Origin: Undaria pinnatifida
Taxonomy: Eukaryota > Sar > Phaeophyceae > Laminariales > Alariaceae
DNA: 64,000 bases
NCBI GenBank assembly: GCA_012845835.1
Contig: JABAKD010000013.1
Location: 15,591,232-15,655,231 of the forward strand
Reading direction: 5' to 3'
In this document: piece by piece, positions 48,101 through 61,800 of the stretch
Layout of the letters: every line of letters begins with the position of its first letter
Numbering within the stretch: position 1 is the first letter of the stretch
Position numbers and translations under genes: made by a program
Notes under the pieces: model-generated
Databases searched by the model: none
What the model was told of the DNA's origin: nothing
The model's input: the letters and a program-made list of their open reading frames with translations, nothing else

Positions 48101-51100
48101 GTTTCGTTGAAATCATTGATCTCGCGTCTGAGGTGTCCTTGCCTTTTTCATTTTTGATTATAACATGGTGCCATGCACCTTTCCAGGCAGTCACATCGTG
48201 GGTCCAAGCCTTCGCCTTTGACGCGTCAGGCCAGCAGGACGGGGACGGCAACGGGGTCGACGGTGACCGCGACGGCTTTTTCTCGGAGGGGGAAGGGGAG
48301 GGATCGGAAGACATGTCCAGCTTACAGATGGAATGCACCGTGCACGAGGTTCTCCTCAAGAACCAGGTGCGGGGTGACCATTATCCACTCAAATTCCGAT
48401 CTAGATCACCGACACAGACGTGCCTGATTCTCTATAACCCACGATTTACCCGTTACTACCATTACCCCCGTCACAAATGTGCCTAGTTAACTTTACTCAT
48501 AAACCACGTAGACGCAGTTACGGCTTGAAGAATCAGGTGCGATGTGACGTTTATCCACTCACGCTGACCCAGATCCCCGGCACAGGCATGCCTGATTTTC
48601 TACCACATTCTGTCCGGTACTTCGTTTGCAGAGGCCGCTAGATCGTCTACGGACAAACCTGACCTTTTCTCTTTGGTGTTGGATCAGCTCTATTTCGCGT
48701 CAAGCGACACATTTAGTTGGGACGTTTCGGTTTTTGATTCCGAGTGGCCGGTTTTTTCTTCCGATGTTGAACCAGCGGTATCGCTCGTCAACCGACACCT
48801 TTAACTGGGATGGGTGTGGTTTTGAGTAGGAGTGTCGGTTGTTTTGCACCGATGTTGGAAGAGCTCGATCGTTCGTCAAACGACGCATTAAGTCGGGACG
48901 TACATGGTTGTGATTCGGAACAACGTTTGTTCTCATCTAATGTTGGAACGGCTCTATTGCTCGTTAAGCGATACCTTTAGTCAAGACGGTTTTTTTCTAT
49001 TTTGCTCCGGCCGTTGATCGCTTCCCCGCCCGTTTTGGAAGAAATGCATGCATTTACGGCCTATTAATGGATCACTTGAAAAGAAAAATCGTACGTTGTT
49101 GTATTGCCCGGTGTTTCGTTTGCCTCGTGATGAAAGGTGCTTTACCTCTCGCCCCCACTGGAGCACGCCCGCGCGGCCTGGGTACACCAGTTCCATGCCT
49201 ACCTGCACACCGTGGCAGGCCTGCCCAGGCTCAGAAGCAAGAGCTTTGCCGTTCTTGGGGGTGGCGAAGGGAGCACCGATTACCAGAGGGTGGTGAAGGC
49301 GTTGCCCAGGGAGATCCTGAAGAAAGCTTACGAGGAGATCGAAAGCCGCCTCGCGGAGGTGCGTTTTCGTTTTATGAACCCCTGTTAGCACGTGTTTTGG
49401 TGGCAAACTACTCGGAATCGATGTAGCGTTTGTTTTGCAGTGGTAGAAGGTTGGTGAAGATGTCTGCACACGGACATCCTGAAGAAGGCTCACCCGGAGG
49501 TCGAAAGTCGCTTAATTAGCTGAGGTGTTTTCGCGTTGGGACCTGAAGGGGAACAAGTATCTTGCGGGAAAAGGTGACGATGTGACGACTACAGCATTGG
49601 CCGTACCAACTAGGGCGTTTGCGATTTCTGTCCTCTGTGGGATTGGAAAATATGTAAATTTGTGTTGAACCCGAAGAATGTCATGACCCCAGGAACCAAC
49701 CCATAAAAACAAGGTGAGAACATGAAAAAAAATGGTAAAAACATGTAGTTTGATTTTCTTTGTATAAACACGTCGGCTGTGAGTTCAATAAATTTAGGGT
49801 CGATAGTCATGCAAGCTGCGCGATACGCCTAATTTTGTGACTACAATGCAGGAGTTGAATTAACACACGATATGCATGAAAATATGCGGAAGTAGGTGTG
49901 GTGAGCTTAAGCTTTACTTTTTCTTTCGAAATCATCCCGGCTACATCGTACCACTATTGTTGTTGGCGGCACACACCACACGTAATAGCATCATTCAAGT
50001 ATTAATAAAACCCGAAAGTACTACTAATAATAATCTATCACTAAGTCCCATATCAACACACAGCAGTAGTAAATCTATCTATCTTTTACACTTTGTTATA
50101 TACGGCTACCTATTAGCTTGTTCGTTTTTGCATCCCTGGTATCATGTACCAGGTGACATGTACTACGAGTACAGTAGTAGCAGCAGCAGTACCGAATAAA
50201 CATGTATTTATTCACCTTTTTTTAAAGCTGATTTTTGGTGGGTTGGGTCGGCCTTGGGTTGTGTAAAATGAAAAGAAACTAAGTGCTAAGATCGCCTAAC
50301 AGTGTGGGTATGCGCAATTCGATGCGAGTCGACGGGGGAAGAAAGGGCTGAAGTCCCTCGCGATAAAAATGAAGGCACGTACGGTAGTGGGGAGGAGAGA
50401 GAAGAGTCTGCTTGAGTGACCCCGGATCTGAGTTACGTCCGGGGAGGGAGAAGGAGAAATGAAACTATGCGAATATAGTAGATTGCATAAGCAAAAAAGA
50501 AAAAAAAGAGAAAAAAAATATGTGGTTTTCCAACGACATTGATTAGTCCATCAGTTAAAAAGCCCCGTATAATATAAATACCCCCCCCCCCCCCAAATAA
50601 AACGTGCCCCGATGGTGGAGCGCGTTATCGCTAAACGTCTTGTTCCCGACTCGTTAGAGCTGTGACTCAGCTCGACTTATGTCACCAACTTGTTACTAGC
50701 CGGACTGATACTTTATAGTCGTTTTCCGGAGGCGCCGACCATCCGACTTAGTGGGTTTCCCTACTCGTGGGAAGGATTGTGTAATGCGGAGTGCGTTTTA
50801 TCTTTTGTGGGTGGGGGCCCGCTCGCTCTCCTGACTTCAGTCGGCAAGTCGGTTGACCGTCAGCTGGCTTCGCAAGCCAACTTGCCGACTAGAGTCACTT
50901 CGCCGACTAACGGCTCCTACCGATTAGTTTTTAGCCGTGGAATCCTGCCGATTCACAGCTCTACGGCTCATTCTTCCGCGATAGGTGGGCGAGTACGTGT
51001 CGTCATGGCTGCAGTACCAAAGCCTGTGGGATATGCCGGTATCGGCGGTCAAGACGCGCCTGGGCAACGATGTCAGCCTGTGGTGCCAGATGCTGAGCGA

Positions 51101-54100
51101 GGCTAAGGCTGCGAGGGCTGTGGTGGAGAACTCGAACCGCGAGAAATCTTTTGGGCCGGTCATTGTGGACTACTCGAGCGTTCAGGCCAAGGTGATATAT
51201 TTCGTTCTCTTGTCTGACTGTTTTCCTCCTTGTGTGCGGCCTCTCTCTGTTTCAATCCTAACACAACGCATGCATGTATGCTCATGTACTTGTCATGCCA
51301 AACGTACTCGTTTCGAAAATCAGGATAATGCACAAAGCATACGCATCTTAAGGAACAAAAGAATCAAAGAAATTTTATTTTGTAGAGGACCTTTTGTTGT
51401 CCTCTTTTTGGACTCACTGAACGGGTCCAGCGATTATGTAGCTCTGGACACCTGGTATAAAATGTACCGAGTATCAGATACCGTATTTACGTATTTTCAT
51501 GTTGAATGTAACAGTAGGTATCATCATCGTAACTGATAACTTGAAATGGTAAAATGTCAAATGCGCTAGACGCATCTGCCACGTTCGCCACGGCACGCGT
51601 TGCGCTTTGTTCGTGTTTCTGCCACGGTCATCAAGGTATGCGTTGCTATTTGTTGATGTTTTTGTCACCATTGGCTTCAATGGTACCGCGTAATGTGAAC
51701 CATTGCTTGACAGGTCAACCTGAAATACGATGCCTGGCAGAAGGAGCTGCAAGGAAGCTTTGCCACTATTCTAGCGGAAGAAACGCGTCAGGTAAGCGTT
51801 CCTAGGGCGCGTAGCCGATGCCGAAGCCCTTCTGTTCCTCCTCTCTTGTGCGCCCAAGCATCGTGTAGGATCACATTTTTTAGCCCCTTCACTACGCAGG
51901 GATTAAAAAGAAAACATTTTTTCCAAGTAGTTGCCGCTAAAAACGAGCTTGCTTTATTTTACCTCTCAAGATCAGGGCTCTTTCGGGCCGAACGTTCCCC
52001 TGCCACTCCTGTCTGACCCCGTGATAACGCCTGCTAGTAAAAACATCGTGTATGTTTTCGGGAGAGAACGTTGACCGTAGTCTAACCTGACCCCCGCCCG
52101 ATTGCCCTCGCCAGACCCAGCAAACGCTCTCCGGGGCGAAGGCAAGGTTGGAAGGTTCTATGCTCGAGGGCAGCACCAGCGACGTGGTCAAAGGTGTCAC
52201 GTACATTCAGGTACAGGACAGAACCCCGAAAGAACGTGTGAATCGGTTGTGGCGTCTCGCGTGGGTTAGTTAGTGTCGCCGTGTTTTTTTTTTCAACTTT
52301 TCGGCGATAATCTCGAGTTCGGGTTTTTGGGGACGAAAGTTAGGATGCTTCGAGTCGCGCCCGTATGCCTTTTTGTGTTATATTACGGTGGTGTGGACTA
52401 TCAGCCATTCTTTCGAGACTGGGCCCTATGGTAAACACTACCATTGTTGTACGGACTCCGCGTTCGTGAGGTGTTGATGGTCGCTTGGATAGGGCTCGAG
52501 AAAAAGCTGCGGGCGCAGCGTTAGCGTTGCGCGGTCGTTGCCCGTGCCGGTGGGCTATCTACAATGTCCCGTCAAGACCTTTCTAGACGCGTTACACTAT
52601 GTTTGTGTAGAGAATTCTTTGACGACTGCCCGTCAAGAGGCAGGAGTGCCGTCATCTGGTTTTTCGCGCAGAGGCGGAAATTGCCGCGATTTCACATATT
52701 CATTGTCTGTCTGACGCAAACCTGAAGGAGGTGTCGATGGTACGTTCCGACTCGCGCCGTCAGCAGCAGCTCAAGGCTGCAGGCCGTCCAGATAATATAT
52801 TATCAGACGGTAATGCTAAAGGATAACGCATCGTGTCAGTCATCGGGCGTTTTTATGATGGGTGTACGCCCTATGCTCCGCTGGTGGAGAAAAAAATCAC
52901 TTCGATGTGGACTACTATTATGATCATTATACTAGTTGGAACAGGGTTAGGAATGCCATGCTGAGCGTGGTGTTTTCGCCCTGACTCGGGGCGTGTTCGT
53001 GTTTGGAGCAGGAGATGCGGCAGCGTCAGAAGTCCCTCGCGAAGCAGACGGAGGCGCTTACCCAGGGGGAGAGGCTGTTAGTACGGCAGAGATACCAGTT
53101 TGGCGAGGGATGGCCGCAGACTTCGATGGTTGAGGCTGCGTACGCCGACTTCGAGACCATTCTTGGTCGTAGGTGCGTCTGTTTGAAAGTCGAATGTAGA
53201 TACACGATGTGGCTGAAAATCTTTGTGTTTCACTCATTTTTTATTTGTAAACAACCAACGGACTCACGATTAGCAGCCTTAAAACTCGTGTACTTTAGTA
53301 GATGTTAGGTGCAGTGGTGCGGGCCTCGGCCCTTGGAGTCTGGCTACTGGAGAAAACGACATACTAATTTCAAGTAATTCGTACCCAAAAAACGTGGGTG
53401 CAGCTGTAATGGGACTACCAAGGTAAGAGTTGAGAACTTTTGCTGTAACCTTTCTTTGTCGATTTAGTTTCTATATGGTGTGGAATGAATTAGGTAACGA
53501 GATCAATGGGGCCTCTCTGCTGCGATCAGCCGGAGACGCCCACCTAGGGTTACCACCCCCGCATTGATTCGCCAGTAAATCACCGCGGCATCTCGTCGCA
53601 GAGAGTACTTACTTCGCTAAAATAAGCACTTTTTTCCACAACGGAAGAACGCACTCCTCCCGACGCATAATTCCTGATTCTACCACCAGGAACCAACTGC
53701 TGCACCTAGCGAACTATAGTAATACGTAGTCGACAACTCACGCCCCTAGTGCTTACTTACGTAGATATTCATGTCTGACTGTGGTACGACGCACGGCGCT
53801 TGGAGGCAGATTACTGATTTCTCCGTTTTCACAACGGGCCACGTTTCGATAAATAGGGGGCGGTCGATGGAAGAACGCATCCCCCTTCTGCGAGGGAAGG
53901 TGGGCTCGGAGGCGAAGGGCGTGGACAAGAAGATCTCTGACTTGTCGCAGGAGTGGGAGGCAGGACGGCCGCTGTCCAAAGAACACACCCCCTCAGAGGT
54001 AACGCCAGCTGCAGGGATGGATATATCAGAGTATGGGAAGTATTGTCGCTGCTTGTTTCTGTCGGACGACCATACTGTAGCTGTCCATTAAAGGGTTAAC

Positions 54101-55851
54101 CCGTCAATAGCTGAAGTATTTACCCTCACGCTACTTCCGAGCATTTTGTCCCTAAAACGTGGTTGCAGTTTAAACGGGGTTAATGGTTTCGCTCATTTCA
54201 TCTGTCATAATCCTTGTATGCGCCGATGGCAATCGCTTTTACGTGTGTTTTTGCTTCGCTCTGGCGGATGTAGTCGTGCGGCCCACCTCCCGCGTATGAT
54301 CCAGCTTGTATCCAGATGCCGTGTGATGTGTCACGAGACCCCCTCTGTCCTCCGTTTGTGACCACTGTTATTATTAGGCGTTGGAAACACTGGGCCGGTT
54401 CGAGACGATGACCGCGAGGCTAGAGGGCGAAAGCAAACTTCTCGCGGCTGCTAGAGACGCCTTGTCTCTCGACCCTACGGAAAGAGACGTGCTTGGGCCC
54501 ATGCAGGCGGAGATCACCGATCTGAGGGAGGTAAGATCAGCGTTTAGGCTGGGGAGGACGTTGTGTTTATTAACTAAGCACAATTTACTTAAGTGTTTCA
54601 AGTCTGCAATAAATGAAAGCTCCGGTATTGTAGAAATTGAACAAAGTATTGTATATGGTAATATATAGTGCTGTGCATAGCATTGTAGGCTGTATTCTAC
54701 ATAGTGTTGTTTCAATTCCACAATAAACCAAGGCTACAGTATTGTTGTATTAGACTTACAGTAGTTCTTGATATAGTGTTATATGTAGCACCATACGTGC
54801 TGTGATATTATGATATACCTGGTATAGTGATAGTAATATGCCTCCTTTTTCACCACCGAGTTGAGACTAACGACGCGCGTCGCTCCGTACTTCGCTCAAA
54901 CTCAGACTCAAAGGCACGTGTTTTGGTGGCACAACGTAACAACCAACTACATGGCCGCGCATACTCAAGCTTAATATTGATAATAATACAGGGCAGCCAT
55001 TCGCTTCTCTGAGCCGCCGAAAAAAGAGGCCCTCAAACTGACCATAATGAGCCTCCTACCGCAGCCTTGGTCATCGCCGGCGATGAACGCAGAGTACGAC
55101 GCGTTTCAGCATAACCTCTGTGTATTGCTTTCTTCGGTGAATTTACAAAGGTTCTATTAAGACGGTAAGACTTGAACCCAGCGGGAGGTCGTTCTTTTTG
55201 CACATGGATAGAAACGCTCCTTATATCGCGAAGACCCTGTTCGGACGAGAATGCGGAAGGATCCTCTCTGGTGAACGAATCCCTTTTAGCAAAGGCGCGA
55301 GCGCGAGCCGTACTCACGGCTTTCATCGTCGCGGGGGCATGTTCGCGAGCTCCTGCCTCGGTTTATTTAATAACCACACCGAGAGCCTCCGACGAAATTG
55401 AACCAACTGGAGGTGTTCCATCCGATCTCTCACAATAATGGCACCACCAGGTCTCCGATGGGATTACAAAAACCAACACAAAATATCGCGTGTATACACG
55501 GGTACACGGCAATTTTCGAAATCAGGTTAGCGTAAACGGGGTTCGTTGCGTTCTTTGCGTGGATGTTTGGTGTTAGATGTTGGATGTTATTAATAGAAGC
55601 AACTCCGTGTACCAGTACACGTCGACAATTTACGAAATCAGAAGCTTTTTCTGGGTTCGTTTTTGCTTTCCTTAGGTGTGGGAAGCGATGTCGAAGGTTT
55701 GGGACAACATTTCCGAGCTGGAGGAGACGCCGTGGTCAACAGCCGTGCCGCGGAAAATCCGGAAGTCGCTCGACACGGTGCAGGAGGGCATGCGCAACCT
55801 CCCCAACCGCGTTCGGCAGTACGAGCCGTTCGACCACGCACAGGTGCCGTA

Positions 55852-55885
<34 letters not shown>

Positions 55886-58800
55886 GCTGTTGTTTTTTTT
55901 TTTTTCGCTGCCGCTTTGATTATGTTGCTGTAGGAGTTGGTGGTGTTGGCGCTGGTGGAGGTAGTAATGTAGTCCCAGCGCCCGAGCAGACCTGCTGTAT
56001 CTCATTGGAGCAGCGAAGACGTTTTTCCTGCGGTTCTTGCGCTTGGTGCCGTAGTCATCTACGGCCCTGCATAAAATAAGGCCCCGTACGGCGTTGGTGT
56101 ACTTGGCATGGAGTCGCGAGTTACCGAACACCCGAGTATGACAGTGCACTTGACGATGAGTTCATACCCCCTCACCCCTCTCCTCCCCTCCCGTCCCCAT
56201 CTTCCCTCCCCCGGCATTGTAGGGATGCGAGGGCCTATGGTCCCAAGGACTGGCCATGGGTGGTATGATCCCCCCCACCCCCCCCTTGATAATATATATT
56301 TCAGTATACAACAGTTGGCCTCGGTTGGCACCGACCCTGTAAAAGCATTATGTGTATATTGTGGTTGGCGTTGGTCGGCAACGACGCTGTAAAACACGCC
56401 AATCACTGCGTGAGCTAGACAACCAGGGTACCGTTTTTTTGCTTGTTTTTTGCGGTAACCAGGATGGTTATCGAATAAGTTCATATTGTGCGAGGTGGAG
56501 AACTCTAACTCCGCACAAGGGGAGTGATCGCATTGCGTAGTGTGAATATGGTAAGGCACCCACGAGGCAGTTACATATCACTAGTAATACCCATTGTTGT
56601 CTCTGGAGTGGCCACACCAGAAAACAAAGCAACTCATTGGCGCTGTCATCCATAAACAAGAAAGTAGGCACAAGGTGCCGAAGTCCGTCTTACGAGAGGT
56701 TCTCGGAAGGATGCCGTTCACCCTTCATGCAACTCGCCGAACACCTCACGGCGCTCCGCGCTTGGTGCAAGCAATGTCTGCCTGGTTGATGAAAAACCGA
56801 CGTGCTCCGTCCCGGCATAGGTCATAGGACTATGGCCATGCACAAACTGAATACACCCCCCCATCCCCCCCCCATCTTTTTGAGGGTATATGGTCTTAAC
56901 ACATCTCGGCTATGCATGATACGGTGATTACACCCTCACCCCCCTCCTCCCAATCCCCGCGCGCAAAACGCACACGCAGGTGACCCTCAGGGCGCGCTTG
57001 GAGACTTTGCCCCTGCTGACGGAGCTTCGGTCGGAGGCTTTAAAGGATCGTCATTGGAGGCCACTCCTTCGCCGCCTTGGCGTGAGGGTGGGGTACCATG
57101 AGCTAAACCTCGGGTTGCTGTGGGGGTCTGCCCTGATGGGAAATAAGAAGGTCATTGGCGAGGTTGTGCTGTCTGCCCAGGGGGAGATGGCTCTCGAGGA
57201 GTTCCTGAGACAGGCAAGGCGTTTTTTTTTTTGACTGTATGACGAGAATGCTTTTTCTTTGTTGGCTTCATGGCGCCAAGACATTTTCTGTTTTGGTTTA
57301 TGGCAAAGGCATCGATTCCAAGCTTTCGCGTTCAGCGGTGGCGCTGTTTTAGCATGGGCTAGCCGGCTGGGCCACAGCGGTTACTGTTGAGACTAATTCC
57401 ATCTCTTCAGCTGGTCTAGATTGATATTATGTGGGTGGTCCTATTGCGAACACTATCGGCGACACTCGGTGGCCATCCCCTACGTACGTCTATTCGGGGT
57501 CGATTTTTTTTAGGGGTCCTGCCACTTCTTCTTTGTCCTGTTCTTAAGGCCATTCCTAACGAACAAAGAAAAAAACGATTCGTGACCAAAAATCACGATT
57601 CGTGATACCGTTATATCGGCAAGTTGACGATTTTGTCACGTTTTCTGAAACACATCATGTCTTCACTGTCACTACTCGCCACAAATGTCACAACAAATAT
57701 CACGATACATATCGCGATAAACATCACGACGAATATCACGATAAATATCACGACAATTATCACGATTTGCGAAATGTTACGTTTTTCAAGTAACGATTCG
57801 TGACATGTTCTTTCTTTAAGAAATACCCTCACTGTTGTGTTTCTTGTCATGCGCGCCGTGCTTCATCCGTCAAGCTAGGTGCGTGAGGATTGGCAGGGGC
57901 GGGAGCTGGAGCTAGTGTCGTACCAGGGTCGGATTCAGCTCGTCAAGGGCTGGGACGCGATTTTCTCCCGGCTTGAGGAGCACCTCAACGGCCTGCAGTC
58001 CATGAGGGCCTCGCCCCACTTCCATGCGGTTCAGGTGCATGAGAGTTGGGATTGTGGAAATGTTGCACTGTCCGTCTCTCGGCTCTTGAAAAACTATGAC
58101 AATGTCTGCTCTGCGCATCTAAGCCTAACTTGGTTTTGTGATAATCACGGCTGTAATTGCCCCGCCTTTTTCCTTTCCAACAAGGCAATCGGTCTGAGCG
58201 TTATGGCCTGCTTTCCTCCTTTTTTTGGGAGGGGGCCCATACCTAACCCCCCTCCTTTGGCCATCCCCACCCCCCCCGTCCCCGTCCCCGTCCCCTGTAA
58301 ACCGTGGCTGCCGTCGGAGTTAGCCGTCCGGGTTAGGCAGCTGGGCTTGTCATGAGGACGTTGCCTATGCGCATCGTTCACTTTGCAACCTGCCTTCTTG
58401 CGCAGGTGCTCGTTTTGTTCCATAGCGAAAATCATATATATATATATATATTTAAATACATGAAAAAACACGCTTCAGCTGTGAGGTCGACCAAAAATGA
58501 TTTTGATCAAAACTCAGCTTTGCAAGCCGCGTGTGATACTTCGATCGCGCGTGTTACGGAGCGTGTATACCCTCGTGAAGGATACAGGTCGGTGACTCCC
58601 CTGCTAGTGCCAGGGTCAACAGGACTAAGACGTTCAGCCTTGTTCTGCGCACGGAAGCTGTATAACCCGCGTTGGGGGGGACCAGATATACAATTCATAT
58701 ACCACTCTGTGCGGAAACGAAAGCACGGTTTGGGTAGTGATATGAACTACAAGCGGTGTTTGCGTTTACGGGCAGTGTGGTACCCAGTAAAGCAAGGTCA

Positions 58801-61800
58801 TGTCTCCGTAGGAGGACGTGAGGGGATACACGTGAGCCTAAAGTCATGGCGGTCGCCGCGCTTTTCACTGAGTAACAACACCAGCTCTTAAGCAATTTCG
58901 TATTCACCTCAACGCTTGTCCCCGCGTGTGCAGGAGTTCCAAGAAGAAGCAGCTTTGTGGGAGGAGCGCCTGACAAAGCTCAACTCCGTGCTGGACGCGT
59001 GGGTGGACGTGCAGAGGAGGTGGCTGTACCTGGAAGGAATTTTTTTCGCCTCTCGAGACATCAAGCAGCAGCTGCCGTCAGAATTTGCGGTACGACGTGT
59101 TTGATGGAGGTTGACCGAGCATTTTAGCACTTGATTGATTTTGGTCGAAGCCATCGCAGTACTCGCACTCCGCTCGAAACTTGGGGTTCGTCGAACTCCT
59201 CGATCTTGCAGCTGAGGTGTGTGTGCTTTTCCTTTTTTGTAGAAAGCGGAACTTTATTTTCTGTTGGCCGTTTCCCTCATGCCCCTCATATATATCGAAT
59301 CACAAATGCCGGGAGACAGCCAGTCAAGGAAAAACGCAGAGCCGTCAAGGGTGAAAATCCAAACATTCCACACTAAAACCTAATAGATGGGCGTCAAACA
59401 AGGCAAGTTATTGGGAAAGTGCCGTCGGTCTAGTCAAGGGCTGAACGTGCTGTCGCCTGGCATCTTGGTATAGAGTAGATGGTACCTCAATGTGGATGGG
59501 TGGTCTACGGCCCTGACTATTGTATCGATGTTGACTCTGTTATTTTAGAGTGTGCCGCGCGTTTTCATCACCATAAGCTGTTTTTTAACTTATTCCGATC
59601 GATTTAGTTATGGGTACTCAAGCTTTGTAATCTGCTCGATACGTCATCAGGGTGTATGCGGGGTACCAAATTTGGTTGGGTGGGAAAACATTTAATAATA
59701 CTAATAATATTATGGAAATCGAAGAACGTCATAGAAGTCCAAGACCAACCCAGTCCACAAAAACTAAGCGAAAACGGGCCCAAATGGCACTTGAAACCTA
59801 ACTATTTTTTTGGATGGTTCGGCCTTGGGTTATTATTTATCATGACGTTCGTTGGGTCCCAAATGGCACTGCTAACCTAATTTAATGCAATTATTCGAAC
59901 AACGTCAGCTGTGAGTTCGACAAATTTAGGGTTCACACTCCTCTTTCTTTGCATGCTGCGTACTACACCGGCCGCTCGTTTTTAGTTAGTTTTTATGAGT
60001 CAAAACCTAATATGCAATGACATTGTATTAGAATACTTATCATGCATGACCAAGTGCTAGATTGGTAACATATCAATCGTCTGTATATCTAGCAACAAGA
60101 ACAATTGTTCACGGATTGGTTTGGCCTTGGTTTATTGAGACGCTCGTGCTTTTTCAGTAATGATATTATTGGGGTTCGGCACTGGCAGCCTCAATCAGTT
60201 GATGTACATGCCTTTGACAGCAATCAGTATTCTGGATACTGTGCCCCCCACACCGAATTTCGGGGATTTCCATAGAATAACGTGACTTGTTTCTTTTACG
60301 TGCGTATGGTCAAACCTACTCGCAGCATCTTGGGGCAGGCTCAATTCTAATGATCGTATGTTTTCCTACCCAACTAAATCTGGTAGCCGGCAAGCACCTC
60401 ATTACGGATGTTGCATTGAGGTGACCGGCCTTCAAGTAGTCCTTTGCGTAGTCCGGTGGCGCACATCCAGCAGTTGACGCTCGCAAGGAGGAACGTAACA
60501 CTGAAGGAATTCGTTCGAGGGTCTTATTTTTTTGTGTGGGACTCCTATCTCCGCGTATCGCGCGTCGCTTGCAGAGGTTCAAGTCTGTGGATGCGGAGTT
60601 CGTGCAGCTCATGCGGAGGGTGGCGCACAAGCCCAGCATCATGGAGGTAAACACGTGTTTAGCATGTTTTTCTTTGCGCATGGTACTGCGGGCCGTGCTT
60701 TGCGTTTTGCTAACCCCGCCATGACGCAGGGAGCTGCTGTTTGGTGATTGGATGGTGGAATCTTGTTTGGTTGACCCGTCTTGGCTCATGGTATGAGTAC
60801 CCCTGCTTTCCGGTGGCCGTCTGGCGGGCTTGCGTGCTGTTGCGTGGCAGAGACTTATACATGGATATGTCACCTTCCCTTGTCTTGGGGGCAAGCCCTG
60901 TTTGCTGTCTTATTGTGTCACCCTTGGCGAAGTCCTTTTTTTTGGTAACTTGATGGGTTTGAGTTAGCTGCGGGCACCTCGAATGCACCGTGTTCTGTAG
61001 AATCCGAGCGTTTTGATCGCTCCCGCTGTCTTCTGTGAGGCGTGATACCTAGCTGTCCTTCATCTTCGTCGTGACAATGTTTTGGTAGAGTTCTTGTGTA
61101 ATTTGGTGCTCCGCAAACATTCATTCCTTCGCTGTGGAACGCCCAGGTTGTCAGTAGAATTAACACTTGCTCAGACCGAGTGCCCCCCGACATATCCTCC
61201 ATGGTTGGAAAACCCAGGTTGGTAGAAATTGACCTCTTTCCCGAATGAACGTGCCCCAAACACGCCTTGCTTGACTGTTGAACACCCAGGTGCTCTCCAT
61301 GGAGAACCTTTTGCGGCAGTTGGAGAGGCAAGAGGGGCTCATGTCACACATTCAGAAAGCCCTCGGAGAGTACCTGGAAGGACAGCGCCAGGTGACTTGA
61401 GACCCTGCCAATACTGCAAAAACAGCACGACATTATTTCCAAATAGTTCGCAGCTCAGAAAGTGGGTGCAGTTGTTTTCGTACACTCAAATTTCAGGACT
61501 GAAACTTTACCAGAGTATTCGGTATCGTTTTCCTCGGATGTAGATATGAATATATTAATAAACCGACAATACTCATGAGCGTTGTTATGGGATGGACTGT
61601 TGATGAAGATTAGGATGTAGACTATGTCGGTGGTATCTAAAATGAAAATATGCGGGGAAAGGAAAAGGGGAAATAATTGCCAGAGGGTCATAGAAGAGAT
61701 ACTACTGCTTTATAGAGCGGTGTTCGATTTATATCGGAGCGACATGTGCATTATCTTGTCGGAGGGCAACAATAATAATAATGAACATCGTTACCTTCCA

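Noticed and set aside
47796-48359. 187-codon - strand frame
   Set aside because: Antisense of dynein exon 21; its Ser/Pro content mirrors the acidic Gly-rich coding region.
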